Positions 1 to 11,964 of a DNA stretch of 64,000 bases are shown here, piece by piece. A model generated the notes under the pieces. It was given only the letters and a program-made list of their open reading frames with translations. It made no database searches and had not been told where the DNA came from. The position numbers and the translations under genes were made by a program. The stretch is from Limnephilus marmoratus (Eukaryota; Arthropoda; Insecta; Trichoptera; Limnephilidae): contig OU862913.1 of the NCBI GenBank assembly GCA_917880885.1, positions 42,379,460 to 42,443,459 of the forward strand, given 5' to 3'. How positions within the stretch are numbered: position 1 is the stretch's first letter; each line of letters opens with the position of its first letter.

Positions 1-249
1 GGCAGTTTTAAGGGGGGCGGCAAATTTTCACAATAAATAATAATACTATCTTGGAAAAATTTAAACCATTTAAAATCATTATTTAAAAATGTTATACGAT
101 ACTTTCTAGGAATCCAACAATTTTTATTATTATTTATTAAAAATATCAATAATTATATTTTTTTAAGCTGCAAATTTCGCAATTCGTAGGAAAACCGTAC
201 GCATGTTATGAGAGTAATACTAATTAAAGCTGATAACTCGCAAACAGAT

Positions 250-970
250 TCACTCTTAATTAAAACCAGAATTGTGTTCAGAATGTATTAACGAATTAAT
301 TTCATTTATGTATTCATCTGCTCATAAATTTCGAAAGAAACCCTTATTTTAATTGAAGTGCAGTTATAAAATTCTACTTGCAGACTATACATTTATGTGC
401 TGCCAATATCAAAGAGAAACCATTTTCATATTCTGAGTGTAGTTTTAATTCGCCAAATATAGATTTAATTTAACCCGTCTAATCACAGCAGACACAAATT
501 GTCCCACACATTTAATTTTAAAATAAAATTATGAAATTATGTCCCACACATTTAATTAAAATAAATTTGTGATTGCGATAAATAGTTAAGATACAGTTTT
601 ATTACAATTTTTTTTTTAAAAGGAATCTGTATTTAAAATTTTAAGTTTATTCTATAAGTAATTTAATTCGAATATTCGCAGGCGTGTATTTTTGAGCCAA
701 TCCACATTTTCAATATCAGGGTTAAACCAGTTTTCAGAATGTAAAATTCCTTTTGAGGATTCATCTGCTGACATGATTCAAAGGAAAATATTATCTTATT
801 CGAAGTTCAGTTATAAAATTCTAGTTGCAGACTCTGTATCCTGTACCTGCTGCCAGAATCAGAGAAAAACTACTATCATGTTCGGAGTGTATTCGCCGCA
901 TACAGACTTAATTCAAACCCATTTTGAGAAATTGTTTGTTGCGTGTGTAACTATTATTTGGGGACACTAA
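250..970 (+). pseudogene. Decayed C2H2 zinc-finger-like repeats (left part)
   Basis: Repeated units read CSEC-x12-H in pieces of different frames; the 692-970 ORF has SECKIPFEDSSADMIQRK and SPHTDLIQTH. The DNA words for TTCAGAATGT and TTCTGAGTGTAG recur at 270-290, 430-450, 735-745 and 885-895. Spacing C-x2-C-x12-H fits C2H2 fingers, but second His residues and the frame are mostly lost. A repeat family of non-coding nature is possible. Confidence 0.4.
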
Positions 971-1426
971 CGCAGTATCAATAAATCAACTTTGGAGTAG
1001 AATTTATAAACATGATTTTAGTTGAAAGAATACTCGTTAAATGTGATTAAAAAAAAATCTGGCTCGTATATAATTAGGTCGTAATACAAAAATGGGATTC
1101 CGAATACAACCCACATACAACCCCATCCCGCCGCCGCTTGAAGTACCCAAATAAGTGGGCGGCGAAATTTTCCTACGCCCCGATGTTCTGAGTGTAGTTT
1201 TGATTCACCACATATAGATTTAATTTTTTTTTTTTTTTTTTTTTTTTATTTGTAATAATAAAGACAAGGTAAATACAATATGACAGGAAAAATAAAAATA
1301 TTTTTACAGAAAAAGAAAAGTCCCAATAAACTACTTTTTAGTAGTTTGTCAATGGGTGCTTTTACTTTGAGGATTTAAATAAACTTATTTTACTTTATTT
1401 TGCAGTTAAAATTTCTGTGCTACTGT

Positions 1427-4177
1427 CTAATACAAATTTTTTCTTTCGGCGAGCCAATTCTTCAACATAATATTTGTTTTACCATTTGTACATTTTTTTA
1501 TTTCAGCAGGTAACATATTCAATAAATTTGGTATCATGTAGTCCAGCGTTCTTTGTCCATATTTGTTCAAGTGCTTAGGTACAATTAGTCCTTCATTTAG
1601 CGTAAAACGGGTATTGTAAATGTGATCCAATTTATGTATGTATATAGGGCTATTCATATGCTGAGATATAATTTTATACCACAGAATTGCTCTTACTGAG
1701 AGAATTTTGAGATTCTGGTAAAAGTACGGAACATTATGTCTTTGTTCGTATAAACTTTTATGCGCTAATAATTTAACTAATGATTTTTGAACCGATTGAA
1801 CATGATTTACATTTGTGTTACAGGAAAGTCCCCAGGCTGTAATTCCATACCTTTTAATAGATTCAGCTAATGATAAATAAATTATTCGAAGTGTGCATAT
1901 TGGAACATAGAATTTTAATTTATATAATCTGCTGACAATAGATCTGAGTCGTTCACAGACTTTATTTATTTGTGAATCCCATTTGAAAAAACAGTCAATA
2001 ATAACTCCTAAATAAACATATTCTTTAACCAGTTCAATATTTTCACATGTGCACAATGTTTTACATGTTTAAAAATGTACTTAATAAAAGATACATAAAT
2101 GATACATAAAATTGGACCTAATATGGAACCTTGAGGAACGCCTGCTAAAATTCTTCTTTTTTTACTTAAGGTGTTTAATAGCTTTATTTTCATGCATCGG
2201 TTGTTCAAGTAATTTTCAAAGAGTTTTAGAAGTCTTCCTCTTATTCCTATGATTTCTAGTATTTGCAATAATTTTCTATGATTAATAGTGTCAAATGCCT
2301 TGGAATAATCTATGAATAAAACTAATACATGATTTTTACTATTCAATTCATTATTTATTAAACTGGCAAATTTTTGAAGTAGCATTTCAGTGCCTTTTTT
2401 TTTGGAAGCCATATTGATTGGTATCAATAATCGAAAAATCTTCTAAATATTTGATTAATTTCAGCTGAATGTATTTTTCTAAAAATTTTTCAAGTGATGG
2501 CAAAATACTAATCGGCCTATAATTACCCAGTAGAGTGTGATCACCTCCTTTATAAATAGGTCTGATAATACTGCATTTTAAGTCATCTGGAATTTTGGCT
2601 TCAAGTAAGATTCTATTTACAAAATGAGCTATAATTGGAGCTAATATTATTATGTGTTTTTTAATATCGCACATTCTGATATTATCAATTCCAGGAGAAG
2701 AGTTTTTAAGTTGCCTCACAATGCTTTCTATATCAGCAGTTTTGGCCCTTGGTAGGTACATGCTTTGAGGCATCTCCTCTGGTTCAAAAACAGTTGTCTT
2801 GTAATCACATTTGTGTAACATATTGCAGACGCTGTCGGAGAAATAATTAACAAAATCATTGGTTACATTTTCTTTGGTCCGATCTTTCATCAGATATTTG
2901 GAGGCAATTTGGTCACAATCATTTTTACATTTCTTTCCTAAAATTTGATTACACTCATCCCAAGTCTTTTTTGAGTCTTGAAATAGATTTTTGAATTTAT
3001 CATTATAGTATGAGGTTTTTAATTTTATTAACAATTTATTTAAAATATTTCTAAAACTTTTATATTCTTTTTCATAGTATTTGTTTGTTGGAGTATTTTT
3101 CCAACGTTTATATAAATAATCTCGTTTTTTAATTTTATATAGTGTATCATTAGATATCCAATCATTTATAGCATAAGGCCGGGTTTTACATTTTTTGCTT
3201 ATTTTAATTGTGCTGTTTTTATACAAGTCATCAAAATAACTTTTAATTTTTAAATAAATAACAGAACAATCGGTTTCCTGTAGAAGCGATTTCCAATCAT
3301 AATTACAAATATGTTTATCGATCATTTTTTGTGAAAGAATTTGAATGTTATAAGTATCTTTAGAGTCGAAATTATCTACCGTGTTATAGTGTATACTAAT
3401 AGCTGTTGTGTGGTGGTCGGCAATGTTATAATCACACACGCATGCTGAGATTGTACTGCTTACTCCATTGGGTAACTTTCCGCTTAATCGGACAAAAAAG
3501 TGATCTATACATGAGCTGATAATTTTCTCTTGAACTATTACCTCCCTTGTAACACTATTTATACATTTTTTTAAATAGTTATTTGTGAGGATATTTTCAT
3601 AATTTATAATGATAGCATCATTTTTATCTAATAAATTTAAATTTACATCGCCGAAAAATATTACACTTTCATTTGATTTAATATTGTTTTCAAACACCAT
3701 GGATATTTCTGACAAAAATGCTTGCTTGTTTAGATTTGGGGGTCGGTATATTGCTAAGACATTTAAAGTGTTGTTATTTGGAAGTGTCAATATTCCAAAA
3801 ACATTCTCAAAATATTTAGTGTCCAGAAATATTTGCGAAAAGGAAAGGTTATTTTTTACAAATAACAAAATGCCTCCACCAGTTTTATGGTTTCTGCAAT
3901 AGTGATACGAATTGAATCCGGGGATATCATAAAGATTCACAAGTTCACTACGAATTGCAGTTTCGCAAAGCATGAGTACGTCAATGTGATTTAAACAGTC
4001 TTTAAAATAAACATGGAATAGGTCCCAGTACTAACAAATTGATCTTAAGTTTAGTTCCACAAAATTAAGTTTATTATTTTCACATTTCATTGTATTTTGT
4101 TTTCTGAACCATTCACACAGGTCATTAACCTTACAAAAATTTATATCACTGTCATCATCAATATAACTAAAAGACAT
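1427..4177 (-). pseudogene. ORF2 (endonuclease-reverse transcriptase) of the non-LTR element
   Basis: Starts at ATG 4177 (MSFSYIDDD). APE-type endonuclease motifs: LNFVELNLRS, LMLCETAI, FFGDVNLNLL, CIDHFFVR, ADHHTTA. Reverse transcriptase: [50 protein letters not shown]. Breaks: TAG at 4031-4033 in the endonuclease; a frameshift at a run of nine A at 2395-2403; and a 238-bp deletion at about 2058-2062 that removes the YADD box and shifts frame. The frame then continues 2056-1427 (C-terminal region). Confidence 0.9.
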
Positions 4178-4832
4178 AATGTTTGTGAATAAAGTACTTA
4201 ATAATTAAAATATTCGTATACATTTTTTTCCCTGGCATTGGCATCTCATGTTGATACATGCATTTATTACAACTATTTGTTAAATTTGAATTTGATTTTA
4301 AATGAAATGATAAATAAGTTCGCAGCAATAATAATAATGAACAATCATGATTCACTTCCAATAATGTTTCATAAATAATAATATCAAGGTTGACTTGAAA
4401 TGGTTTTGGTAACAATATTGAAGAATAACCTGGCAATATATTTCTAGTGATAATGTTATAAATAAGATACATAGTATGTAGTGTTATAATGTTGTTTTGA
4501 GTATATAATATTCCACAATCGTTAACACTTTGAGAGTAGGCTAAAATTTCAGTGCTTTGTTTTTGTTTTAAAATTTTACAGTAAAATATAAATAAATAGT
4601 TTTTCAATATTTCTGATGAATCTTTAACACTTTGATGGTAGGTTAATAATATTTTTATGATTTTTTTTTGGTTTAAAGTTTTACAGAAAATTATAACTAA
4701 AATTGTAGAGAGTTTCAGAAAACAAGCGTTTTTTATACAAACATATAAATATTGATTTTGAGTTTTTAATATTTGAGCAACCATGAGGGCTAACATTGTT
4801 AAGAAAATAAAAGTAGGTGCATACCTATTCAT
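4167..4832 (-). CDS. Small ORF between ORF1 and ORF2 of the non-LTR element, unrecognised
   Basis: 221 codons, starting inside the last codons of ORF1 (ATGAATAG overlap) and ending just past the ORF2 start. It is hydrophobic and AT-rich, with the near-repeats LNQKKIIKILLTYHQSVKDS and KQKQSTEILAYSQSVNDC. I do not recognise it. It may be an open but untranslated spacer; the second copy at 46 kb is truncated and does not cover it. Confidence 0.3.
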   Translation of the reverse strand: MNRYAPTFIFLTMLALMVAQILKTQNQYLYVCIKNACFLKLSTILVIIFCKTLNQKKIIKILLTYHQSVKDSSEILKNYLFIFYCKILKQKQSTEILAYSQSVNDCGILYTQNNIITLHTMYLIYNIITRNILPGYSSILLPKPFQVNLDIIIYETLLEVNHDCSLLLLLRTYLSFHLKSNSNLTNSCNKCMYQHEMPMPGKKMYTNILIIKYFIHKHYVF

Positions 4833-5898
4833 AATTTATACGCCCTTGTGCAATAGTCATCATTTTTTTTAAATACGGACAGTTTTTGCTGTTTGCTTTA
4901 TGATTTGTACTGTTTGTAGACTTGAATGTGTTGTTTTGAAGATCACAATTTTTGCATTTTTCTTCTTTGTTTTTATTAGGGCAGTCTTTCCAAGGATGAT
5001 CCATGGCGCAGTGTAGGCACGTGGCATTCTTGTCCTTATTTAGGCAGTTGACAGCTGAGTGACCAAATTTCAAGCAATGATAGCATTGCATAATTGGGTT
5101 TGCGTCCTCCACCCGCACTCTGTAGTATCCAATATTTATTTTCTCTTTAGATATAAGATATTTCCTTAATTTACCACTGGTTTCTATTATGTAGTTCGTA
5201 AGATTATTTTGTGCTTTTGGTTTAAGCATTTTTACTAATTTAACGGTATTTTTATTTGGATTTTCATCCATTATGATTTTTATTCCATCGTTTTGGGTTT
5301 TAAATGATTCCATTATGTCTTCTTCTGATAAGTTGACTGGTAGGTTTCTTATGAATAATTTCGGATTCTTTTTTTCTAATTCTTTTGCGGTTAGGTTGTT
5401 TTTGAAAACCGTATTTATTTCGTCTGTAAGTTTTTTTGAATGATCTTTAGTAGGGCAAGAGATAATTAGTTTATTGTTTGATGCTTTTTGCACCCCATTA
5501 ACTGCAATACCCAATTGCGATGTTTTAATTTTTTTAACTATCATATCTCGAATATCATCAGATGTTGAATTTGTATTTTCACTTGCAATTATTAGTGAGT
5601 ACTTGGCCTCTGGTAAAGGTATTGAAAAGGTTGACTTATTATATGTTGTATTAATTGATTCTTTTTTTTCTTTTAAATAATTTTCAATTTTTTCTGAATG
5701 TTTTTCTTCATTTAATATCAGTTTATTTTGTAGCTCAATTATTTTCTCCTGTAATTAAAGTTTTTCCTTGCACCATATTTCTTCTAACTGGCATATATCT
5801 TGCTCTATGATAATTCTCTGCTTCGCCTCTTTGATACTTGAGCATTTTTTAATTTCGTTTTTAATAGAGTCAATTAGTCCTTGTACGTTCCGGTCCAT
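4825..5898 (-). pseudogene. ORF1 (gag-like nucleic-acid-binding protein) of the non-LTR element
   Basis: The frame starts at ATG 5898 and holds one stop at 5755-5757 (after LEEIWCKEKL). The N-terminal third is Lys/Glu-rich and likely coiled coil. The C-terminal part has CCHC knuckles CYHCLKFGHSAVNC and CLHCAMDHPWKDC, then a third CKNC. The middle part (LFIRNLPVNLSEEDI) fits the gag-like domain of Jockey-type elements. It would bind the element's RNA. Confidence 0.8.
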
Positions 5899-6059
5899 AA
5901 TGTGTTATTACTTTTATGCGGGCTGTCTGGCGAATAAAAACGTCAGTCAGCCTGCTAAATTTACAACAACAATATATTTAACTGCTTAGCACTGTATTTA
6001 TCGGTTACTGTGTTTATCGTAATTTCTGGGCGTGCGATCTGCACGGCGACAGAAACTGA

Positions 6060-6300
6060 ACTAAATTAAAATTAAACCAGTTTCGTGTTCAGAATGTAAG
6101 TGCCGGCAGAATCAAAGAAACCCCTTTTCATGTTCTGAGTGTAGTTTCAATTCACTGCATACAGATTTAATTAAAACCATCCTTGTGTTCAGAATGTAAG
6201 TGCCGCTAGAATCAAAGAAAAACCATCTTTTTGTTCTGAGTGTAGTTTTGATACACCGCGTAATTGGTTTAATTTAAACCAGTTTTGTGTTATCAACATA
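6060..6300 (+). pseudogene. Decayed C2H2 zinc-finger-like repeats (right part)
   Basis: The stretch reads CSECKCRQNQRNPFSCSEC and SFNSLHTDLIKT, then the same unit again with frameshifts and a stop. It continues the repeats that end at about 1225, on the other side of the retrotransposon at 1225-6055. Confidence 0.42.
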
Positions 6301-6669
6301 ACAATAAGTTGCCGATACATCGTGTACCTAGAGAAGCTTTGCATTTGAGTTGCATTCCACATTTATGCGTGATGAAGATGCAAATTCTATTACAGGCATA
6401 CCACTATCAATTTCTGAGAGCAGTTATATATAAATTTGTAGTAGAATATATAAGCATGATTTTATTGATAGAGTACTCGGCACATGGAATTATAAAAATC
6501 GGCATGAAAAAATAGAAAATATCTACCCCCCTCCCCCCCCGGTCAGCGCTTGAAAATCTGCGGAAGAAGTACATGTAGAAGTTGGGGGGGGGGGGCGGAA
6601 AAGTTTGCCTCCGCCCCGGGCGGCCGAAACCCACGCTACGCCACTGGTCACTAGCATCTAGTTTCTTAT

Positions 6670-7005
6670 ATGTTACTAGCTGACCCGGCCACGCGTTGCT
6701 GTAGCTAACGAAAACTAGCGCCGACTACTGGATGGTTACCCAACATTAATAACCATCGCCATCTGTTAATTTGCATACAAATTAAATTCACAGCCCGCTT
6801 ATAAGCCTACTCTCCACCACACACAGAGATTCTCCTTTATATTTAAAACCAATTAACAAAACCTTGACAAATCTTATATTTAACCCTCCTCATGAATCAC
6901 TATACATATATTGGTGAAAACCGCAAGAAAATCACCGGCCGGTCTGTCTGTTCGCGATAAACTCAAAATGTTTTAGAGTTTATCGCGAACAGACAGACCG
7001 GCCGG
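6670..7005 (+). repeat. Dispersed insect repeat with terminal hairpin
   Basis: It begins CTAGCTGACCCGGCC, a start shared with repeats at 43.24 and 50.28 kb. It ends in a perfect 30-bp inverted repeat (6935-6964 and 6976-7005) with an 11-nt loop, which joins directly onto a tRNA-like SINE head. Confidence 0.55.
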
Positions 7006-7215
7006 CGTAGTGCAGCGGTAAGGCGCTTGACTCGCATTCCGAAGATCGCGGGATCGAATCCCGGCGTGGCTAATAAATTTTATTTGATTAATTTGTGTAT
7101 TTCACAATTTATTCATTTTAAATAATATATAGTATATTTGCGGCACGTTCCACAGTGGAAGACACTCTCAGTATCGCCCTGGTGTAAGACCACCATTCAG
7201 AATTGAAACGTTGTG
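7003..7215 (+). mobile_element. tRNA-derived SINE, head and core
   Basis: Pol III box A (TAGTGCAGCGG at 7008) and box B (GGATCGAATCC at about 7051) are present. Then an AT-rich link and the core that recurs in this window (GGCACGTTCCAxA, TCAGTATCGCCCTGGTGT, GACCACCATTCAGAATTGAAA). The acceptor stem of the tRNA-like part does not pair well, so it is not a working tRNA gene. Confidence 0.75.
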
Positions 7216-7559
7216 TTATAAGCATGTGTGTTATAATGTTAAAGGGATATGTAATGATGTGCCTTTGTCAGGCTCGGGTGTAATCTGCAAGTCAACTTTG
7301 ATTTCACCTCAGGAAACCTTGGACGCCAAACTCAATCTCTGAGTATGTCAACAAGCGGAGAACACGATACTCATTTCTCAGAGTGTGGGGCATTTATTTT
7401 TATAGCATTCCTGAAAAGGCTGCACAGGGAATCTCTATAATAAAACAAGTGGTAGGGTAGAAAATCGGTACACTGTATTGTGTTGTTGTGAGATATTAAA
7501 ATAAAATGTATGGACTCACCCCGAGACCAATATCGTATTTTATGCTATGCCTAGCTAAA

Positions 7560-7860
7560 CTAAGTAAATTTACTGCCGCCGTTCCCCCAATGTCGTGAGA
7601 AACCATCACCACCTCCTGGTGGCAAGGGAGGTCCCAACCTCTGCGGCATAGCTTGGACCTGCGACCTCCACAGCGGTCGCATGGAAGGGATGATAGACCT
7701 GGACCCTCAGAGAAAGGAAGGAGTACCCAAACTCTCCTCCAAATTGGAAAGAAAGGCTCATCAGCAATGGCGGCGGGGAATTGTTCAACTCTGCGGTTTT
7801 TTCGGGTTTATTCCATAAATAAACCCCGGTGGGAATTCGATAGTTGCCCTGCATATAATC
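7560..7860 (+). repeat. Degraded coding-like repeat, unrecognised
   Basis: The plus strand reads GRMEGMIDLDPQRKEG and KLSSKLERKAHQQWRRG across more than one frame. Ser/Pro-rich open stretches exist on both strands. It looks like a decayed mobile element piece; I cannot assign it to a family. Confidence 0.25.
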
Positions 7861-8289
7861 ACGGGCGTGGCGGGTTATTATTTAAACCGATGTCACGGAT
7901 AAAGAGGTACAATAATCGTACACTCGAACATCGCCATTAAACTCGTGGGTCACTTGGGACCCTCGCGAAAACTCGCATTTTACGCGAATAAATCCTTGGA
8001 ATATATATTTAAAAATACACGACATGTTTCCTTCGCCCGAATGCAGACGCCCAAAACTTGGATTCCACTCACATGGTATCCAAACTTAAAAATTAAGTGA
8101 CTGTTATTTGCATAGCGATCCGCACATATCGCCCTGCAAACTAGAGTGCGGAAACGGAAAAAACCAAAACGCCGCCTACCGACGCGTTGAACCAAACTCT
8201 CCGCAGCCTTGCCAACCTATCCAATTAAAATGAATTAAAAAAAATAGTACCTAACTAACGATAAATAAAATCGCTTCATAACAGTTGCT

Positions 8290-8430
8290 TGAAATGGCTT
8301 CTGCCGTGTTTGATGACCAGATCTGAATAGCCAGGTACTTCCCCACCTTCCTCTTCCCTATCTCCTTCCCCACCCTACTGCCTTCAGCCTCACAATATAC
8401 CCCAATTGGGGATACCTTATGCGGTATTCG
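8290..8430 (+). mobile_element. SINE tail fragment
   Basis: Matches the 3' half of the SINEs at 24.85 and 23.2 kb: GACCAGATCTGAATAGCCAGG followed by CCCCACCTTCCTC and ATACCCCAATTGGGGATA. Confidence 0.65.
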
Positions 8431-8879
8431 TGTAAAAAAAAAAACCGGCGGAGGACTTTAATTTAAAATATGTAGAGAAATTAAAACGATATATTGTATT
8501 CGGTAATGATGCAAGTATGGCGAAATAGGCAATATTTAGGAAAAGACATGTGTATGGAGTAAACAGTTAAGGTAAAATACTAGCAATATATAACATAGCG
8601 ACACCTTCATCTGAGTTGGTGTATTTTACCTGCAAGTAGAAGATTACAAGTTCAATAAAAACATTAAAAAAGTTTTGCCGGAGGTTAAAATTTCCCCGGA
8701 TTTGTGCTGATTTCCCCTTTCCCTAGAAAATATTTTCCTCCCCGACATCTAGGGAAATTTCCCTAGACATCCCATCCTAACATCCGCGCCATGGACAGGG
8801 TTGCCAAGGCACATATTCTAAAATACCCTCAATAGATGTACCTCACAAGTTCTTTTAACTACAAAATGAAATAAAATTA

Positions 8880-9420
8880 ATTTGAAGTGAAAACTCATTT
8901 AGCACCGTTGTGATTTGAAACTCGATGAAACGGAAGAGAGACACTAAAAAGAGACAAGCATATACATCTATAGGATTTAGCCTGCGAGAGAATGAGATAG
9001 CAATAAAATATATATTTATTTCACGGGTACTCGATTCCAACATAATACCATAAATCCACGGTCCCACAAAGAAGTCTCCTTTGATCTTGTTGTATAGAGC
9101 GCATGACGAACCTTACCGACCAGACATTCAGCGAACCAAAGGTGGAATCCTACGAAATCCTACGAATCCTACAAAAAAAAAGTTTTTTTTTAATTCAATA
9201 TCTAATCTTCAAACCACTCCAAAATGAACAGGCAACGAAAACACAAAAAAGCGACATCCAGCGACTCCGAAGAAGAAAATATAAACACTAATACTTCGAC
9301 GACAACAATATGGAAAAAACCATCCTTCACGTTGATTAAAAAGGTTCTTGGTCTCCCACTCATCTCAATTTCAGTTTTCTGAAGGTTTCACTTCTACCGC
9401 TTGTAAATCGCACACTCTGT
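8880..9420. mobile_element. Partial copy of the MITE found at 26.6-27.3 kb
   Basis: Shares GCACCGTTGTGATTTGAAAC and CCTGCGAGAGAATGAGAT, and the terminal end TTTTCTGAAGGTTTCACTTC..CACACTCTG with the element at 26588-27313. The left terminus is missing and the middle is replaced. Confidence 0.5.
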
Positions 9421-9430
9421 TTTTTTCCAT

Positions 9431-9890
9431 TAGTTCCACACAGGAGGCACTGAGCAAAAAAAATCCCTTGGGACCTATATCATCTTTGAGGATGCTGTGC
9501 AGAGGATCTTTTTAGAGAAAGGAAGGAGAGGAAGTTCTGTGAAGGAAAGGGTGTAAGAAGTGAGTAGGAATCTGGGGGTCAATTTGTCCAGGAGTGACGC
9601 ACGTATGAACCATCCTTCCCACTGCGGTACAAGTCGGTGGGTCGAGAGAGGACGGCTGGATACGTTAAAAGGTCTCCGTCAACCAGTCCCTCGCGATTCG
9701 GCCCGCCACGCAGTAGGTGAGTGAACACTTTCACCGCTAAGACCTCGACAAATTTCACCCTATGAACCTGGGCACCCCTGCTAAGTCACCAAAAGTAGCG
9801 AACCTTATGGGGTGGCCTATGGCAGGGGTATCGGTTATCCAATAAATGGTTCCCGGGGCGGCGCTACCATACCCGCATCCAAAATTAAAA
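9431..9890 (-). mobile_element. SINE-like repeat family R, copy 1
   Basis: A 456-bp repeat. On the minus strand it runs from GGTACCGCC..GGAACCATTTATTGG through GGTGACTTAGCAGGGGTGCC to the tail CCTCCTGTGTGGA. At least nine copies are in the window. Its last ~100 bp match the 3' end of the LINE at 34.74-35.22 kb. Confidence 0.7.
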
Positions 9891-10299
9891 TCTTGAAATA
9901 AGCATTGTTTTAAATTATTTACTCGTTTTTGGATTTCCTCTTTCGTTCAGGCTTTGAAAACAATTTAGTTTTAAAACATTTGCTGCTAAAGAACATTGAA
10001 TTCTAGTAGGTACATTAACACAATTTATTATTGTAAATATTTTTCAACATGGTTGGAAAACCAAGAAATTCTCAGAATCCCTTCATTATCCCCGGAAAAC
10101 GGATTCTACCCGCAAATAACTCAATTTCTTAAAAGTCTTAGAAATTCCCCGTAATTTGGGAAATTGCCCATCAATTGGCAACCCTGGACATGAAGTCAGC
10201 GATTGAGTGATGCCATATTTTAAAATGTTATTATTTTTTCTTTTAGTATTCACAATATTTTGTTTATGTTTTAATTTTAATTAATATAAATTTATATTT

Positions 10300-11195
10300 T
10301 TTTATTTATTTATTAACCAATACATATAATATATAATTAACCAGTGTATATAATATTAGTGGTAACAATACCTCCCTAATTAAGAAATTCTCGTGTTTAG
10401 AGAGGGAGCACTATCAGATTGACAGTACTATACATACTTAACAGTTGTTGCAGTTTGAATGTATGTAGAACTACTTTTTTATAACAAATGAATAATAAGT
10501 TGATATTTTTTTTTTTGTAAATAATGGAAAATTTTTATACATAATGAAAATATAAGTAGGCATTTTTTTGTACATAATAAAACATAATGTAATATTTTCA
10601 TACATCGAGAAAATATAAGTTTGGCATTTTTTTGCTCATAGCGGAAATATAATTGGCACATCGTAATACATACCTAAATCTAGTTAATAGTAAAATGTTT
10701 TTTTAAGTTTTTGTTTAAAAATTTCATAATTCATTTCAGATTGTATTTCTTTAGGGAGTTCGTTAAAGTATTTTATGGCTGAGTATGTGTTATGATGTTG
10801 GGCTGTTGTTGTATTAAGTTGAGGGATTATTATTTGTCCTAAAGATCTCGGTCTGGTGCTAAATGACTTTGTTGTTAGTATATCTTTGTGGATTTGAAGT
10901 AATGCATTTTATGATAAATTTTATTTAGTGGTAATACTTTGAATTCTAATTGTTTCTTTAGAATAATTTTAACGAGTCTTCTATGTACTATTTCAAGTGG
11001 AGTTAAGTTGGTTTTATACGCTCCTCCTCAGCCTATTATTCCGTATTGTAGAACTGATTGGGCTAATGCATAGTAAACATTTAGTAGCATAGATTTATGT
11101 AGAATATTTCTTAGTTTGAGGAATACGTAATAAAGTTTTCGTATTCTGTTTACGGTTTGTGCAATATGTTCTGTCCATGTGTTTTATATACCTAT
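10300..11195 (-). mobile_element. 3' fragment of a CR1-like LINE
   Basis: The minus strand translates, with stops, as RIRKLYYVFLKLRN, VYYALAQSVLQYGI, and near the end YSAIKYFNELPKEIQSEMN. The 3' flank (10371-10410) has the pair CTCCCT..AGAGGGAGCAC also found at the end of the copy at 11.97-13.02 kb. Confidence 0.65.
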
Positions 11196-11964
11196 GTGTT
11201 TTAATTTATATATTTGTATATAACACTTGAGTTCTTAACACTTAATCTTTTTTATTAATTTTTGTATTTCAAAATTAAATTTTCATTTTTATTTCTACTT
11301 TTCTTTGAAATATGATTATTTTTTTCTCTGTATTTTTCACTTACTTTTAAGTTTTTCTTAATTTTTATTTAGTATGTTTAATCATCTGTTTTAATAAAAT
11401 AGTATTTATTAATCGTATTTAAAATATTAAATGTACGACAACCGCAGCATGGGCATTAGCCTAGTGTGGTAGGCAAAAAGAAAACCCATTCCAGGGGCAA
11501 AAAATCAATTTTAAAAACATTGAAACCCTGATTTAAGGGTTATAAATATCATATCAAAACGGGTTTTAGGTTACGACATAAAAAAATACAAGACTCGTTA
11601 TATTCAAGGTTCGTAGAAAATGTATTTAACACAGCAAGCTCATCGAGGGGGTAGACCATGTGGATATATATTCGTGACGTAGCTTGAAGTCCATGTCCCA
11701 CTGGGAGATTATAATAAACTGCAATACAAGTGGCAGTGTTTTACTTCACGCTAGGTCACGCGTGCGAAATTTCGAAAGTGGCCCGACGAGTTTGTTTTTT
11801 GAAAAAGGTTCGTTTGAGCTAACCTTGTTAAACGCATTTCCTACTAACCTTGCGTTATACTGATCGTACTAAAAACGTAGCACCGCTTATGAAAAGAATA
11901 ACCATTCAAAGAACACGAATGTAAAAGCTAAACATTTAACACATGTACATATATAGTCTATACT

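Larger units (their letters stand above)
1225..6055 (-). mobile_element. Full-length but dead non-LTR retrotransposon (Jockey/CR1-like)
   Basis: On the minus strand the order is 5' region, ORF1 (gag-like), a small overlapping ORF, ORF2 (endonuclease plus reverse transcriptase), 3' UTR and a poly(A) tail seen as a T run at about 1227-1247. It lies within zinc-finger-like repeats. Exact 5' end and target duplication are not resolved. Stops in both ORFs and a 238-bp deletion of the catalytic core make it inactive. Confidence 0.88.

Noticed and set aside
7003..7075. Functional tRNA gene
   Set aside because: Boxes A and B are present, but the acceptor stem does not pair well, and the sequence continues into a SINE core found at several other places.
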